Notes: generated by a model not told the origin, from the sequence alone. Counted from the first letter of the stretch, positions 52,110 through 62,139 are shown. The stretch: 64,000 bases of DNA from Campylobacter concisus (GCF_003048615.2 NZ_CP049263.1:310001-374000), one strand, 5' to 3'. A program made the numbers and translations.

Positions 52110-53113
52110 TGCCCTAGATTAACATACTCGTTATCGTAGTAAAATGCGCCATTACCCATGAAGCTTTTATCTTTTATCTCGTCGCTAAATTCATAAATTT
52201 CAGCTCCGCTAAGGTCTAAATTTGTCTTTATAACATAGCCTGTTTTTTCGATGACATAGAGCTTATTGTTGATGATAGTAGCCGCTGAGAAGATAGCAAA
52301 TTTAAAATTTACCTTATTTTGCTCTTTTAGCATGAGGTCTGTTCTTACTATCGTGCCATCTTTTTTAAAGATGTAAATTTCATCGTTATGAACTAGCACG
52401 TCTTTGATCTCGCCGTCATAATAGACTGTCTGACTTGGGTTGATGACGATTAGTTTTTTGGCTGTTGCTGCGATTAGGTTATCGCCCTCAACGCCTAAAA
52501 ATATGATATTGTTAAAGAAATTTTCAGAGCTTACGACAACGTCGCGTAAAATTCTACCAGTCTCTTTTTGTACGATATAAATTTTACCATCAAGCGCTGG
52601 ATAGACGATGAGTGAGCTCATAAAGTAAGGTGCCACAACTCTTGAATCAACCGCTGCGATGTCAGATGAGCTATACTCCATTAGTGTCGTAGCTGTGTTG
52701 ATATCGATAAGGTAAATGTGGTTTGATGCGCTGATAGCTGCAAGTTGGTTTTGATCAAGTGAGGCTGCTACGATCGCAGTTGGGAATTTACCACTATAAA
52801 CGCTGTGACCGCTAGGATCAGTCACGTTTAGATCGCCATTTATGCTAGCTGAGATGACAAAGCCGTTGTTTTCGTTTAAGAAGTTGAAATTTTCAGGCAA
52901 AGTAACGCTTTTGTTTAGCCCATTTTTAGTGATGATGTTGCCATTATCCAGCGTTGCGCCATTTGCATTTGCTGATTTGATGTAAGAAGGAAGATCTTTT
53001 GATAAAGATATCTCACCAGAAGTTTGTGCAGGCTCAAAATATTGTCTTTTTGTGCCGCATCCGCTTAGAACTAAAGCCAAGGCAAAAGCCAAGAATAGTG
53101 TAAGTTTTTTCAT
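52106..53113 (-). CDS. Lipoprotein with PQQ-like beta-propeller, BamB-like
   Basis: This 335-residue protein has a lipoprotein signal peptide ending LSGCG, with Cys near residue 19. The remainder shows repeated strand patterns such as IYLIDINTATTL, IYIVQKETGRIL, and LYVIEKTGYVIKTN, as in PQQ-like propellers. The neighbour is YfgM-like, matching the E. coli yfgM-bamB order. A role in outer-membrane protein assembly is inferred. Confidence 0.65.
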   Translation of the reverse strand: MKKLTLFLAFALALVLSGCGTKRQYFEPAQTSGEISLSKDLPSYIKSANANGATLDNGNIITKNGLNKSVTLPENFNFLNENNGFVISASINGDLNVTDPSGHSVYSGKFPTAIVAASLDQNQLAAISASNHIYLIDINTATTLMEYSSSDIAAVDSRVVAPYFMSSLIVYPALDGKIYIVQKETGRILRDVVVSSENFFNNIIFLGVEGDNLIAATAKKLIVINPSQTVYYDGEIKDVLVHNDEIYIFKKDGTIVRTDLMLKEQNKVNFKFAIFSAATIINNKLYVIEKTGYVIKTNLDLSGAEIYEFSDEIKDKSFMGNGAFYYDNEYVNLGQ

Positions 53114-53676
53114 TATTTTATTCCCTGATAGTGTTTTAAATTTTTAACTAAAGTTTGTAGTTGTGAGTCAAGTGCGATCTTGTCAAATTCCACATTTGCC
53201 TCTTTGATTTTATTTTGTTTTAAAAGCTCAAAACCTTTTAAAAGTGCGTTATATTCGCTTAAAATTTGAGTATTTGCGTCGCCAGTTTGTGAAAGGATGA
53301 TATCTTTTACGATCGGATTTACCTTTAAATTTGCAAGCTCGCTAATGCCTTTTGTATCGTTTTTATCAAGCATTTGCCCAAGTGAAAAAAGTGCATATAA
53401 GCTTGGCTCTTTCTCCTTTAAAACATTTAAAGCACTTGCATCATTTGGATTTAAGATAAGCTTTGAATAGGCTAAATTTGCCTCCTCAACTCTGTTGTCG
53501 TTTAAAACCTTACTAGCGTAAAACCCGATGAGTGCGACGATAGCTGCCACGCAGAGCACGATCAGCAAAGTTTTGTATTTCCTAAAAAAACGCTCTCCCT
53601 TTATCATACTCTCAAGAAACTGTTCCTGGGCGTCGATCTCTTTTTTTATCTCGGTTAAGTCTTCTTTTATAGCCAA
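53113..53676 (-). CDS. YfgM-like tetratricopeptide membrane protein
   Basis: This 187-residue protein has a cytoplasmic N-terminus (KEDLTEIKKEIDAQEQFLES), one membrane helix (TLLIVLCVAAIVALIGFYA near residue 40) and a helical periplasmic part resembling YfgM (PF09976-type). YfgM is a periplasmic chaperone linked to the SecYEG translocon in E. coli. It is the first gene of the minus-strand operon that ends with hisG. Confidence 0.65.
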   Translation of the reverse strand: MAIKEDLTEIKKEIDAQEQFLESMIKGERFFRKYKTLLIVLCVAAIVALIGFYASKVLNDNRVEEANLAYSKLILNPNDASALNVLKEKEPSLYALFSLGQMLDKNDTKGISELANLKVNPIVKDIILSQTGDANTQILSEYNALLKGFELLKQNKIKEANVEFDKIALDSQLQTLVKNLKHYQGIK

Positions 53677-53763
53677 CGTTTTTCCTTGCTTTTGAAAAAT
53701 TTTAATTCGCAGATTTTAGCATAATTAAATTAAAAGTAGCCCAAAATTAAAGCTTGAATGTGA

Positions 53764-53769
53764 TATAAT
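53764..53769 (+). promoter_or_regulatory. -10 box of the gatC-aroE operon
   Basis: Perfect TATAAT preceded by TGA, giving a start near 53776 and a leader of about 25 nt to the gatC ATG. Confidence 0.5.
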
Positions 53770-53800
53770 GCCTCAAAATCAATTAAAAGGTTGCTTAATA

Positions 53801-54088
53801 ATGCAAATAGACGACACTCTCTTAAATAAACTAGAAAAACTCTCAGCATTACAAATTAATGATGAAAAAAGAGAAGAGATCAAGAAGCAATTAAGTGAAA
53901 TCGTATCTTTTGTCGATATTTTAAACGAGCTTGATCTAAGCAGCGATGAGGCCGTAGTCAGCTCTATAAAAGGTGGCACTCCATTAAGAGAAGATGAGCC
54001 ACATTTAAGTGACGTTGTCGATGAAATTTTAAAGCACGCCCCTTCACGCGAAGGACACTTTTTTGCTGTGCCAAAGATCATAGAGTAA
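53801..54088 (+). CDS. gatC: Aspartyl/glutamyl-tRNA amidotransferase subunit C
   Basis: This 95-residue GatC (MQIDDTLLNKLEKLSALQIN; FVDILNELDLSSDE; PLREDEPHLSDV) helps assemble GatCAB, which amidates mis-charged Asp-tRNA(Asn) and Glu-tRNA(Gln). ATG 53801 gives the family N-terminus; the frame reaches 11 codons upstream across the promoter, so the longer form is not used. gatA and gatB are not in the window. Confidence 0.92.
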   Translation: MQIDDTLLNKLEKLSALQINDEKREEIKKQLSEIVSFVDILNELDLSSDEAVVSSIKGGTPLREDEPHLSDVVDEILKHAPSREGHFFAVPKIIE

Positions 54089-54091
54089 AAT

Positions 54092-55225
54092 ATGGATCTA
54101 ATCGAACAACTAAGAGCGCAAAGCTCGGATGCCCAAACCAAAGCATCAGAGAGCAATCTCTCTGGTGACATCCAAACGCTTTTAAAAACCGTTGTTTTTA
54201 ATAAAGCCAGTGACCTCCACCTAGTCTCAAGGTCTGAGCCTCAAATAAGGATAGATGGCACTTTAAGGCCGCTTGAATTTGGCGTGCTAAGTGGCAAAGA
54301 TATAGAAAATTTATGCTACGCTCTAATCACAGACGCCCAAAAGAGTGAGCTTGAAAATAATAAAGAGCTTGACTTTGCTATTGAGCTTCCAAATATCGGA
54401 CGCTTTCGTGGTAACTACTACTACACGATGAATGGCGATCTAGCCGCAGCTTTTCGTATCATACCTATCGACATCCCTTCGCTTGATGATCTAAATGCAC
54501 CACAAATTTTTAAATATATCATCAAACGAGAAAAGGGTCTTATCCTGGTTACTGGACCAACAGGCAGTGGTAAATCAACGACGCTTGCTGCGATGCTTAA
54601 TGAGATAAATTTAAATTATAGAAAGCACATTATCACCGTTGAGGACCCAGTCGAGTTTGTGCATAACAACAAAAAAGCCCTATTTTCACATAGAAATATC
54701 GGCACCGACACGCACTCTTACTCAAAGGCGCTAAAATTTGCACTTCGTGAGGATCCAGATATTATACTTGTGGGCGAGATGAGGGATAGAGAGACGATCT
54801 CTACGGCTATTACAGCAGCTGAGACTGGGCACCTAGTCTTTGGCACTCTTCACACAAACTCAGCTATACAAACTATAAATAGGATCGTTGATAGCTTTGA
54901 TGGAAGCGAGCAGCTTCAAGTAAGAAATATGCTTAGCGTTTCGCTAACTGCTGTCATCTCACAAAGTCTGATCCCAAAAATAGGCGGCGGAAGGTGCGCT
55001 GTGCATGAAATTTTGATAAATAACATGGCAATTTCAAACTTGATACGCGAAAACAAAGTGCATCAAATTTACTCTCAAATGCAGCTAAATCAGCAACAAA
55101 CTGGCATGAGCACGCAGACTCAAGCCCTGATGAAAGCGCTAAAAGAGGGCTTGATCACAAAAGAAAACGCGCTAGCCTACTCAACTAGCCAACAAGAACT
55201 TCAAAATTTAATAGGAACTGTATGA
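54092..55225 (+). CDS. pilT: PilT-like twitching-motility ATPase
   Basis: This 377-residue secretion ATPase has Walker A GPTGSGKST near residue 152, the Asp box ITVEDPVEFVH, Walker B ILVGEMRDRET and the His box TGHLVFGTLHT. The C-terminus has the PilT-like AIRENK-type segment (NLIRENKVHQIYSQMQ). PilT drives retraction of type IV pili. No pilin or pilus assembly gene is in the window. It lies between gatC and cvpA, 3 bp from gatC. Confidence 0.92.
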   Translation: MDLIEQLRAQSSDAQTKASESNLSGDIQTLLKTVVFNKASDLHLVSRSEPQIRIDGTLRPLEFGVLSGKDIENLCYALITDAQKSELENNKELDFAIELPNIGRFRGNYYYTMNGDLAAAFRIIPIDIPSLDDLNAPQIFKYIIKREKGLILVTGPTGSGKSTTLAAMLNEINLNYRKHIITVEDPVEFVHNNKKALFSHRNIGTDTHSYSKALKFALREDPDIILVGEMRDRETISTAITAAETGHLVFGTLHTNSAIQTINRIVDSFDGSEQLQVRNMLSVSLTAVISQSLIPKIGGGRCAVHEILINNMAISNLIRENKVHQIYSQMQLNQQQTGMSTQTQALMKALKEGLITKENALAYSTSQQELQNLIGTV

Positions 55226-55842
55226 TGGATTTAGTAACTTGGTTTGACATTATCGTCATCGCCCTTGTCCTGATACTTGGTGTAAAAGGCATAATAAACG
55301 GGCTTATAAAAGAGACTTTTGGACTTATCGGACTTATCGGCGGTCTAGTTGTCGCTAGTAGATTTTCAGATGTAGCTGAGAGCTTCATAAGCAAAAATAT
55401 CTATAAATTTGAAAATCCTTCATTTTTACAATTTGTCGCATTTATCGGACTTTGGCTAGTCTTTTGGCTAGTTTGTCTGCTAGTTGGCAAATTTTTATCA
55501 AAGATGGTTTCAGTAAGCGGGCTTGGCTTTTTAGATAGGCTTGGTGGATTTGTCATGGGAAGTGGCAAAATTTTCCTCACATTTTCAGCAGTAGTCGCCG
55601 TGATGTCAGGCACTTCGCTAAATAAAATGATCGAGCCATACTTCACAAACAGCAAAGTCTATCCGCTCCTACTTGAAACTGGTAGATGGATAACAAATAT
55701 TGATGTGAAAAACATCAAAAATGAGCTAGATGAGATGGTAGTAAGACCAAAGGATACAAACAAGAGTGATGCATTTATATCAATGGATGCAAATGCAAGC
55801 ACAAACACCGACACAAACGTCACTAAAGGGGAAGAAAAATGA
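55222..55842 (+). CDS. cvpA: CvpA family membrane protein
   Basis: This 206-residue protein has four membrane helices. The family segment [20 protein letters not shown] near residue 20 is present. CvpA is linked to colicin V production, biofilm and cell-envelope homeostasis in other bacteria. It has a hydrophilic Thr/Asn-rich C-terminal tail. It overlaps pilT by ATGA and fur by 4 bp. Confidence 0.85.
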   Translation: MMDLVTWFDIIVIALVLILGVKGIINGLIKETFGLIGLIGGLVVASRFSDVAESFISKNIYKFENPSFLQFVAFIGLWLVFWLVCLLVGKFLSKMVSVSGLGFLDRLGGFVMGSGKIFLTFSAVVAVMSGTSLNKMIEPYFTNSKVYPLLLETGRWITNIDVKNIKNELDEMVVRPKDTNKSDAFISMDANASTNTDTNVTKGEEK

Positions 55843-56306
55843 TAGAAAATTTAGAATATGATGCCTTGCTTGAGAAATTTAAAAGAGTTCTTCGCGACAA
55901 CGGTTTAAAATATACAAAACAGCGTGAAATTTTACTAAAAACGCTTTATAACAACGACGAGCACTTTACGCCAGAGAGGCTATATCTTTTCATAAAAGAG
56001 ACCTATCCTGAGCTAAATATCGGCATCGCAACTGTTTATAGAACGCTAAATTTACTAGAAGAATCAGAGATGGTAACATCTATCAGCTTTGGCTCGCAGG
56101 GCAAGAAATTTGAGCTTGCCACAAAGCCACACCACGACCACATGATATGTAGAAAGTGCGGCCTTATCATAGAATTTGAAGATCCTATGATAGAAAAAAG
56201 GCAGATAAGCATCGCAAAAGAGCATGGCTTTAAACTAACTGGTCACATGATGCAGCTTTATGGAATTTGCGAAAAATGTTCAAAAAATAATATAAAGGGA
56301 AAGTAA
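55839..56306 (+). CDS. fur: Ferric uptake regulator Fur
   Basis: This 155-residue Fur has the winged-helix N-terminus ([20 protein letters not shown], then [10 protein letters not shown]), the metal cluster [13 protein letters not shown] and the C-terminal CEKC zinc site. It represses iron uptake genes when bound to Fe2+. The two Fur-like boxes before the flavodoxin operon in this window are candidate targets. No Fur box precedes fur, which is read from an operon promoter upstream. Confidence 0.97.
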   Translation: MIENLEYDALLEKFKRVLRDNGLKYTKQREILLKTLYNNDEHFTPERLYLFIKETYPELNIGIATVYRTLNLLEESEMVTSISFGSQGKKFELATKPHHDHMICRKCGLIIEFEDPMIEKRQISIAKEHGFKLTGHMMQLYGICEKCSKNNIKGK

Positions 56307-56307
56307 G

Positions 56308-57819
56308 GTGATATTTGACAACCAACACGAAATTCAAAGATTAGAAAGCATAGATGAGCTTAGAAATTTAGGTATAAATCCATATCCACATTTTCTTAGA
56401 AGAGATATGAATATCTCTAAATTTAGACTTAAATTTAACTATATAAAAGATACAGAAGAGAAAAAAGCAGAGGGGCAGCTAGTTGGCCTTGCAGGCAGGA
56501 TAAAGCTGATCCGTGACGCTGGTAAAGCGGTCTTTGCAAACATAGAAGACGAAAATGGAAATTTACAAATTTATTTTAGCAACAAGACACTTGACCCAGA
56601 GTGGTTTAAAATCGTTAAAAAATATGTAGAAATAGGCGACATCGTCTATGTTAGAGGCTACGCTTTTATAACAAAAACTGGCGAATTTTCAATGCATGTA
56701 AATGAGCTTAGCTTAGCTACAAAATCAATTAGTCCGCTTCCAGAGAAGTACCACGGGCTAGTTGATGTTGAGACAAGATACCGCCAAAGATACCTTGATA
56801 TGATAATGAACCCTGAAGTTAGGGCTGATTTTAAAAAGCGCTCGGTGATTATAAGCACGATTAGAAGATTTTTTGAAGAAAAGGGCTTTTTAGAGGTTGA
56901 AACTCCGATGCTTCACCCAATAGCTGGAGGCGCAAATGCAAAACCATTTGTGACATTTCACAACGCCCTTGGAGTTGAGAGATACCTAAGGATCGCTCCT
57001 GAGCTATATCTAAAACGCCTTGTAGTTGGTGGTTTTGAAGCTGTTTATGAGATGAACAGAAACTTCAGAAATGAGGGCATGGATCTAACCCACAATCCTG
57101 AATTTACAAGTATTGAGTTTTACTGGGCATATCACAACTACCACGATCTAATGGGCATTACAGAGGATCTATTTAATGTCATTTTAGAAAAACTTGGCAT
57201 GGAGAAAGTGATAAATTTTGATGGCATGGAGATTGATTTTAGTAAGCCATTTAAACGCATAAGCTATAAAAAAGCCCTAGTCGAGATAGGCGGACTTGCT
57301 GAAGATATCGTAAGCGATAAGGCTAAAATTTTAGCAAAACTAAGAGCTGATGGCTTTGAAGCAAACGAGAAGCTTGACCTTGGTCACTTGCAGGCTGAAC
57401 TCTTTGACAACTACGTAGAGAGTAAGCTCATCCACCCAACTTTTGTCATCGACTATCCGATCTCTATAAGCCCACTTTCAAGAAGAAGCGACACAAATCC
57501 TGATGTGGCAGAGAGATTTGAGCTATTTATCGCTGGTCGTGAGCTAGCAAATGGCTTTAACGAGCTAAATGATCCAATCGATCAATACAACCGCTTTAAA
57601 GCGCAAATCGATGCTAAAAATGCAGGAGATGATGAGGCTCACGAGATGGATGAAGACTATGTAAAAGCCCTAGGATACGGCATGCCGCCAGTTGCAGGAG
57701 AAGGCATAGGTATAGATAGACTTGTGATGCTTTTAACAGATAAAAAATCAATCCGCGATGTTGTTCTCTTCCCAGCGATGAGACCACTAAAAACTGAGAC
57801 AAAGGAGAATGAAAAATGA
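56308..57819 (+). CDS. lysS: Lysyl-tRNA synthetase, class II
   Basis: This 503-residue synthetase has the OB-fold anticodon domain, then class II motifs: motif 2 near [19 protein letters not shown], and motif 3 [15 protein letters not shown]. The [12 protein letters not shown] loop is standard. GTG start at 56308 with AAGGG upstream; no nearby ATG fits. It overlaps glyA by ATGA. Confidence 0.97.
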   Translation: MIFDNQHEIQRLESIDELRNLGINPYPHFLRRDMNISKFRLKFNYIKDTEEKKAEGQLVGLAGRIKLIRDAGKAVFANIEDENGNLQIYFSNKTLDPEWFKIVKKYVEIGDIVYVRGYAFITKTGEFSMHVNELSLATKSISPLPEKYHGLVDVETRYRQRYLDMIMNPEVRADFKKRSVIISTIRRFFEEKGFLEVETPMLHPIAGGANAKPFVTFHNALGVERYLRIAPELYLKRLVVGGFEAVYEMNRNFRNEGMDLTHNPEFTSIEFYWAYHNYHDLMGITEDLFNVILEKLGMEKVINFDGMEIDFSKPFKRISYKKALVEIGGLAEDIVSDKAKILAKLRADGFEANEKLDLGHLQAELFDNYVESKLIHPTFVIDYPISISPLSRRSDTNPDVAERFELFIAGRELANGFNELNDPIDQYNRFKAQIDAKNAGDDEAHEMDEDYVKALGYGMPPVAGEGIGIDRLVMLLTDKKSIRDVVLFPAMRPLKTETKENEK

Positions 57820-59060
57820 GTTTGCAAAGCTACGATAAAGAAATTTTTGACCTAGTAAATTTAGAGTTAAAGCGCCAGTGCGACCATCTAGAAATGATCG
57901 CTAGTGAAAATTTCACTTATCCAGATGTTATGGAGGTTATGGGCTCAATCCTAACAAACAAATACGCTGAGGGCTACCCTGGCAAGAGGTATTATGGTGG
58001 CTGTGAATTTGTCGATGAGATCGAGCAAATCGCGATTGATAGATGCAAAGAGCTCTTTGGATGCGAATTTGCAAACGTTCAACCAAACTCAGGCTCTCAG
58101 GCAAACCAAGGCGTTTATGGTGCTTTGCTTAATCCAGGTGATAAAATTTTAGGCATGGATCTAAGTCACGGCGGACACCTAACTCACGGCGCAAAGGTAA
58201 GCAGCTCTGGCAAGATGTATGAGAGCTTTTTTTATGGCGTCGAGCTTGATGGTCGCATAAACTACGATAGAGTTATGGATATCGCAAAGATAGTAAAACC
58301 AAAAATGATCGTTTGTGGCGCTAGCGCATACACAAGAGAGATCGAGTTTAAGAAATTTAGAGAGATAGCTGACGCTGTTGGCGCGATACTCTTTGCAGAC
58401 GTTGCTCACATAGCGGGTCTTGTGGTAGCCGGTGAGCATCAAAATCCTTTCCCGCACTGCGACGTCGTAAGCTCAACTACGCATAAAACTCTAAGAGGCC
58501 CAAGAGGCGGCATCATCATGACAAACAACGAAGAGTACGCTAAAAAGATAAACTCTTCTATCTTCCCAGGCATCCAGGGCGGACCACTAGTTCATGTCAT
58601 CGCTGCAAAGGCAGTTGGCTTTAAGCACAACCTTAGCCCTGAGTGGAAAATTTACGCCAAACAAGTAAAAGCAAACGCTAAAAAACTTGGCGAAGTGCTA
58701 ATAAGCAGAGGCTTTGATCTAGTAAGCGGTGGCACTGACAACCACCTTATATTAATGAGCTTCTTAAACCGCGAATTTAGCGGAAAAGACGCGGACATCG
58801 CTCTTGGAAATGCTGGCATAACTGTAAATAAAAACACAGTCCCAGGCGAGACAAGAAGTCCGTTTATCACAAGCGGCATACGTGTAGGCAGCCCAGCTCT
58901 AACAGCTCGTGGCATGAAAGAATCTGAGTTTGAGCTAATAGCAAACAAGATCGCTGACGTGCTAAGCGACATCAACAACGCATCTTTACAAGAGAAGATC
59001 AAGGGCGAGTTAAAAGAGCTAGCTCATAAATTTATAATCTACGATAAAGCGACATTTTGA
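57816..59060 (+). CDS. glyA: Serine hydroxymethyltransferase
   Basis: This 414-residue protein has the PLP lysine in [14 protein letters not shown] near residue 229 and the N-terminal [18 protein letters not shown]. It interconverts serine and glycine with tetrahydrofolate. Its TGA overlaps the next start (TGATG). Confidence 0.97.
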   Translation: MSLQSYDKEIFDLVNLELKRQCDHLEMIASENFTYPDVMEVMGSILTNKYAEGYPGKRYYGGCEFVDEIEQIAIDRCKELFGCEFANVQPNSGSQANQGVYGALLNPGDKILGMDLSHGGHLTHGAKVSSSGKMYESFFYGVELDGRINYDRVMDIAKIVKPKMIVCGASAYTREIEFKKFREIADAVGAILFADVAHIAGLVVAGEHQNPFPHCDVVSSTTHKTLRGPRGGIIMTNNEEYAKKINSSIFPGIQGGPLVHVIAAKAVGFKHNLSPEWKIYAKQVKANAKKLGEVLISRGFDLVSGGTDNHLILMSFLNREFSGKDADIALGNAGITVNKNTVPGETRSPFITSGIRVGSPALTARGMKESEFELIANKIADVLSDINNASLQEKIKGELKELAHKFIIYDKATF

Positions 59061-59602
59061 TGCAAAGTATTGATACATCTCTTATAAAAATCATCACGAC
59101 ACACTACTACATCAAGCGTGATACGATAGTAAATAAGATAGAGTACAAGGGTAAAATTTTCTTTGATAAATTTGAAAAGATCAACGAACCACTAACGTAT
59201 AGCGTCATGAAGGACCACGAGGATGGCAAGTCTATCATCGCCCACTCGCTAATCAATGCAAGTGACAAGGTCGAAAATATAGTCTTTGACTACAATGGCA
59301 GAACTCCAGATAGATTTTGGCATAGAGCGCAGCTTCTTTTAAGAGAAGAAGGCTTTATAAATTTCACAGCCTACGAGACCAAGACGCCAGGACATTTACA
59401 CCTTTATGTGCATAAAGGTCACACTACGCTAAATGAAGCTTGCACGCTTGCAAATATGCTAAGTGCAAAGCTCTCACAAAAGCTAGCCAAAGAGTGGAGA
59501 ATGTTCCCAAATCAAGATATGCCAAAAGAATTTAACATCCTAACTTTGCCATATAACCTCTATCAAAAAGAGCGTGGGGCAAGTTGGTCAAAATATATGT
59601 AA
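59060..59602 (+). CDS. DUF1882 family protein
   Basis: This 180-residue protein ([20 protein letters not shown]) has the DUF1882 features GRTPDRFWHRAQLLLREEGF and KTPGHLHLYVHKGHTTLNEA. It is restricted to Campylobacterota as far as I know. ATG 59060 overlaps the glyA stop as TGATG; a TTG one codon earlier is possible. C. jejuni has the same gene after glyA. Function unknown. Confidence 0.8.
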   Translation: MQSIDTSLIKIITTHYYIKRDTIVNKIEYKGKIFFDKFEKINEPLTYSVMKDHEDGKSIIAHSLINASDKVENIVFDYNGRTPDRFWHRAQLLLREEGFINFTAYETKTPGHLHLYVHKGHTTLNEACTLANMLSAKLSQKLAKEWRMFPNQDMPKEFNILTLPYNLYQKERGASWSKYM

Positions 59603-59611
59603 GGAGAGATA

Positions 59612-60505
59612 ATGGAAAACGAAGAGTTAAAAGATATACTTTTAGAAAAGGATGATGAGGCAAAGGGTGCTAAACTAAAGAAACTTCTTATGTTTATAGC
59701 AGCTCTTGTTATACTATTTTTAATCATCATCGTAGCCATGAAGATTATAAACTCAGGCGACTCGACACAAGCACAAAATGAAGCTGACTCAAGACTAGTT
59801 CTGCCTCCAGTGCCAGCAGAGCAGCCAGTCGATACTCAGGTGCCTGCACAAGATACAAATTCAGATGTTAAAAAAGGCGATACCCAGCTTTTCGAGCAAG
59901 TGCCTATCGTGCCTGAAAATAAGCAACAAGATGATTTTGAAGATATGATCAAAAAGCTAAAAGATAAAGAAGGCGCAAAATCAGCTCCTAAAACTGAAGA
60001 GCCAAAAGAGGCGGTAAAAGCTGTCGAGCATCCAGCTGAAGCACCTAAAAAAGCTGAAACAAAGGTAGAGGCTTCAGCTAAAAAAGCTGAAACTAAGAGC
60101 GAAGCTAAAGCAGAGAAAAAAGCTGAAGCAAAGCCAGCTAAAACTGAGGCAAAAACAGAGAAGAAAGCTGAAACTAAAGCTGAGAAAAAACCTGAAACAA
60201 AGGTAGAGAAAAAGGCTGAAGCTCCTGCAAAAGCAGAAAAAGTAGAGAAAAAAGCTGAAACTCCAGCAAAAGCTGAGAGCGTCGCAAAAGGCTCTTATGT
60301 TCAAGTATTTGCAACTAGTAAATTTAACCCAAATGCCGACTATATGAAAAAAATAGCAGCCAAAGGCTATAGCTACAAAACTATAAAAGCTGGCGAGCTA
60401 ACTAAAATTTTAGTTGGTCCATTTGATGAAAAAGGGCTACAAAAAGCTGTAAATGACATAAGAAAAGATGTCAATAAAGACGCTTTTATCTTTAGAGCAA
60501 AATGA
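59612..60505 (+). CDS. SPOR-domain membrane protein with Lys/Ala/Glu repeat linker
   Basis: This 297-residue protein has one membrane helix (LLMFIAALVILFLIIIVAMK near residue 25), a Pro/Gln-rich stretch, and a long linker of imperfect repeats built on KAETK, KAEAK and KAEKK (about residues 128-228). The C-terminal SPOR domain (GSYVQVFATSKFNPNADYMK through FIFRAK) binds denuded peptidoglycan at the septum. The linker is probably extended, spanning the periplasm. The repeat number is likely to vary between strains. Confidence 0.85.
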   Translation: MENEELKDILLEKDDEAKGAKLKKLLMFIAALVILFLIIIVAMKIINSGDSTQAQNEADSRLVLPPVPAEQPVDTQVPAQDTNSDVKKGDTQLFEQVPIVPENKQQDDFEDMIKKLKDKEGAKSAPKTEEPKEAVKAVEHPAEAPKKAETKVEASAKKAETKSEAKAEKKAEAKPAKTEAKTEKKAETKAEKKPETKVEKKAEAPAKAEKVEKKAETPAKAESVAKGSYVQVFATSKFNPNADYMKKIAAKGYSYKTIKAGELTKILVGPFDEKGLQKAVNDIRKDVNKDAFIFRAK

Positions 60506-61290
60506 AAACCTTCGCAGTTTTTGGAGATCCGATAGCTCACTCGGTATCTCCAAGACTACACAACAAAGCCATTGCCGATCTAGCTCTTGATGCCCTATAT
60601 ACTAGGGTTTTGCTAAAAGATGGCAATGAGCTAATCAATAAATTTAAATCCTTAAAACTAAACGGCGCAAATGTCACGCTCCCACATAAAGAATTTGCTC
60701 TAAATTTAGCCGATGAGCGCTCAGAAGCAGCCCAAAAAATAGGCTCTGCAAACACTTTGGTGCTAAAAAATGAAAAAATTTATGCCTACAACACTGACGC
60801 ACCTGGCTTTTTAAAAGCGATAGCAAATTTCAAAGAGGCAAAAAGCGCCATCATTCTTGGAGCTGGAGGCACAGCAAACGCCCTAGCCTACGCACTTAGA
60901 TCGCAAAACATAGATGTTTGCATACTAAATAGAAGCAAGGCAAGACTTGATAAATTTAAAGATCATTATGAGTGCTTTAGCTGGGATGATTATAAAGAGC
61001 ATAAATTTGATCTGGTGGTAAATTCAACCTCAGCAGGGCTAAAAGATGACCTTTTGCCAGCACCAAAAGTGATTTTAGATGGCATTTTAAAAAGCGCTAA
61101 ATTTGCATTTGATGTTATTTACGGCAAGCAAACGCCATTTTTAAAAGAGGCAAAAAGGCAAAATTTAGCATGTAAAGACGGAGCTGATATGCTCTTGTAT
61201 CAAGCGGTCTTGGCGTTAAATTTATTTTATAACAGCAGCCTTGATGAGAAAAGGATAGAAATTTCCATGCGAGAGGCTCTTAGTTTATAA
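60502..61290 (+). CDS. aroE: Shikimate dehydrogenase
   Basis: This 262-residue protein has the shikimate site FGDPIAHSVSPRLHN at residues 7-21, NVTLPHKEF with catalytic Lys, the NADP loop ILGAGGTANALA and the LYQAVLAL C-terminal block. It reduces 3-dehydroshikimate in aromatic amino acid synthesis. It overlaps the SPOR gene by 4 bp and closes the operon. Confidence 0.95.
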   Translation: MKTFAVFGDPIAHSVSPRLHNKAIADLALDALYTRVLLKDGNELINKFKSLKLNGANVTLPHKEFALNLADERSEAAQKIGSANTLVLKNEKIYAYNTDAPGFLKAIANFKEAKSAIILGAGGTANALAYALRSQNIDVCILNRSKARLDKFKDHYECFSWDDYKEHKFDLVVNSTSAGLKDDLLPAPKVILDGILKSAKFAFDVIYGKQTPFLKEAKRQNLACKDGADMLLYQAVLALNLFYNSSLDEKRIEISMREALSL

Positions 61291-61321
61291 AGCTCGCAAG
61301 ACCACATCGTTTAAAATCAAA

Positions 61322-61918
61322 ATGGATAAATCATCAAGCTTAATAAATAATGCTCTAAAGCTTAGCGATATAAATTTTAACTCCTTTAGCCACTCTAAAA
61401 ACTGGATCGGCTTTTTTGAGATAGAGGATGAAAGCTGGGCTTCTGGTGTAGATACCGCGCTAAAGCTTTTTGATAAATATTTTAATAAATTTAAAAATGA
61501 AGTATTTGTCATAAGCGCCTTAAACTACGATGATACTAACTTGAGTAATGAAACGCTTGAAGTAAAAACTTTGCACGATAAATTTAAAAAGCTAGGCATC
61601 TTGCAAGAGCCAAATGAGCACTTTGATCTTGGTTTAAATAGTGAAATTTTGCTGCCTGCCATCTGCCTTAGGATAGATGCTTTGAGATTTAATGAGATCA
61701 AAGATCTGGCTAAACTACTTATGCTTTATACATACTCCTTAAACGAGTGGTGCTTTTTTATCTTTCCAAGCCTAAATTTAGCGCTTTATCCACATGATGA
61801 GAAGGGCTTTGGCTGCATCGGACTAAATGACGATACAAAAAATGGGAGAGAATTTCTGAAATTTTGTAAAAAAGAGAAAAATGCAAAGGTTGTTTTAAGA
61901 GAGCAAAATACCAACTAA
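61322..61918 (+). CDS. Hypothetical protein
   Basis: This 198-residue protein is rich in Asn, Phe and Lys, with no signal peptide. The C-terminal part has SLNEWCFFIFPSLNLALYPH, then DEKGFGCIGLNDDTKNGREF. No family is recognised. It starts 31 bp after aroE and ends just before a strong hairpin, so it is probably the last gene of that operon. The ribosome site is weak. Confidence 0.7.
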   Translation: MDKSSSLINNALKLSDINFNSFSHSKNWIGFFEIEDESWASGVDTALKLFDKYFNKFKNEVFVISALNYDDTNLSNETLEVKTLHDKFKKLGILQEPNEHFDLGLNSEILLPAICLRIDALRFNEIKDLAKLLMLYTYSLNEWCFFIFPSLNLALYPHDEKGFGCIGLNDDTKNGREFLKFCKKEKNAKVVLREQNTN

Positions 61919-61946
61919 ATTTTAAGATCACACAAAACCAAAAAGC

Positions 61947-61970
61947 CCTCCCTTGCCGAAGCAAAGGAGG
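61947..61970. terminator. Strong bidirectional terminator
   Basis: 10-bp stem with one mismatch (CCTCCCTTGC / GCAAAGGAGG) and CGAA loop. Followed by AAAATTTTTATTT on the plus strand and GGGCTTTTTGG on the minus strand. Confidence 0.75.
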
Positions 61971-61977
61971 AAAATTT

Positions 61978-62055
61978 TTATTTCTCAAACGCTTTTTGCA
62001 AGCTAAATGGAAACGCCTGATAGCCCATAACAGTTATATTAGTCTGTACTAGCAT
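61978..62055 (-). CDS. Candidate 25-residue protein
   Basis: This frame on the minus strand reads MLVQTNITVMGYQAFPFSLQ then KAFEK. It lies between the terminator of the TRAP gene (62140-62159) and the bidirectional terminator at 61947-61970, which directly follows its stop. The frame is open for 46 codons in total, extending upstream without another ATG. There is no strong ribosome site. It may be a small peptide, or the C-terminus of a decayed gene. Confidence 0.3.
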   Translation of the reverse strand: MLVQTNITVMGYQAFPFSLQKAFEK

Positions 62056-62139
62056 TAGATCTTTTTTGATAATGTTCTTGACAAGAAAAAAGAAAATTCT
62101 ATGCAAGAAGTTCTTAATTTATAGTTTTAAATTTTAAAA

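Noticed and set aside
60030-60290. Repeat array resembling a CRISPR or satellite
   Set aside because: Repeats are imperfect, in frame and code for the SPOR linker; no conserved spacers or palindromic repeat.
60074-60304. 76-codon minus-strand frame rich in Cys, Phe and Ser
   Set aside because: It is the reverse reading of the Lys/Ala/Glu repeat of the SPOR gene, and its composition is explained by that.
62077-62104. TTGACA-N16-TATGCA promoter-like pair on the plus strand
   Set aside because: It points into the TRAP gene's terminator and convergent coding sequence with nothing downstream to express.
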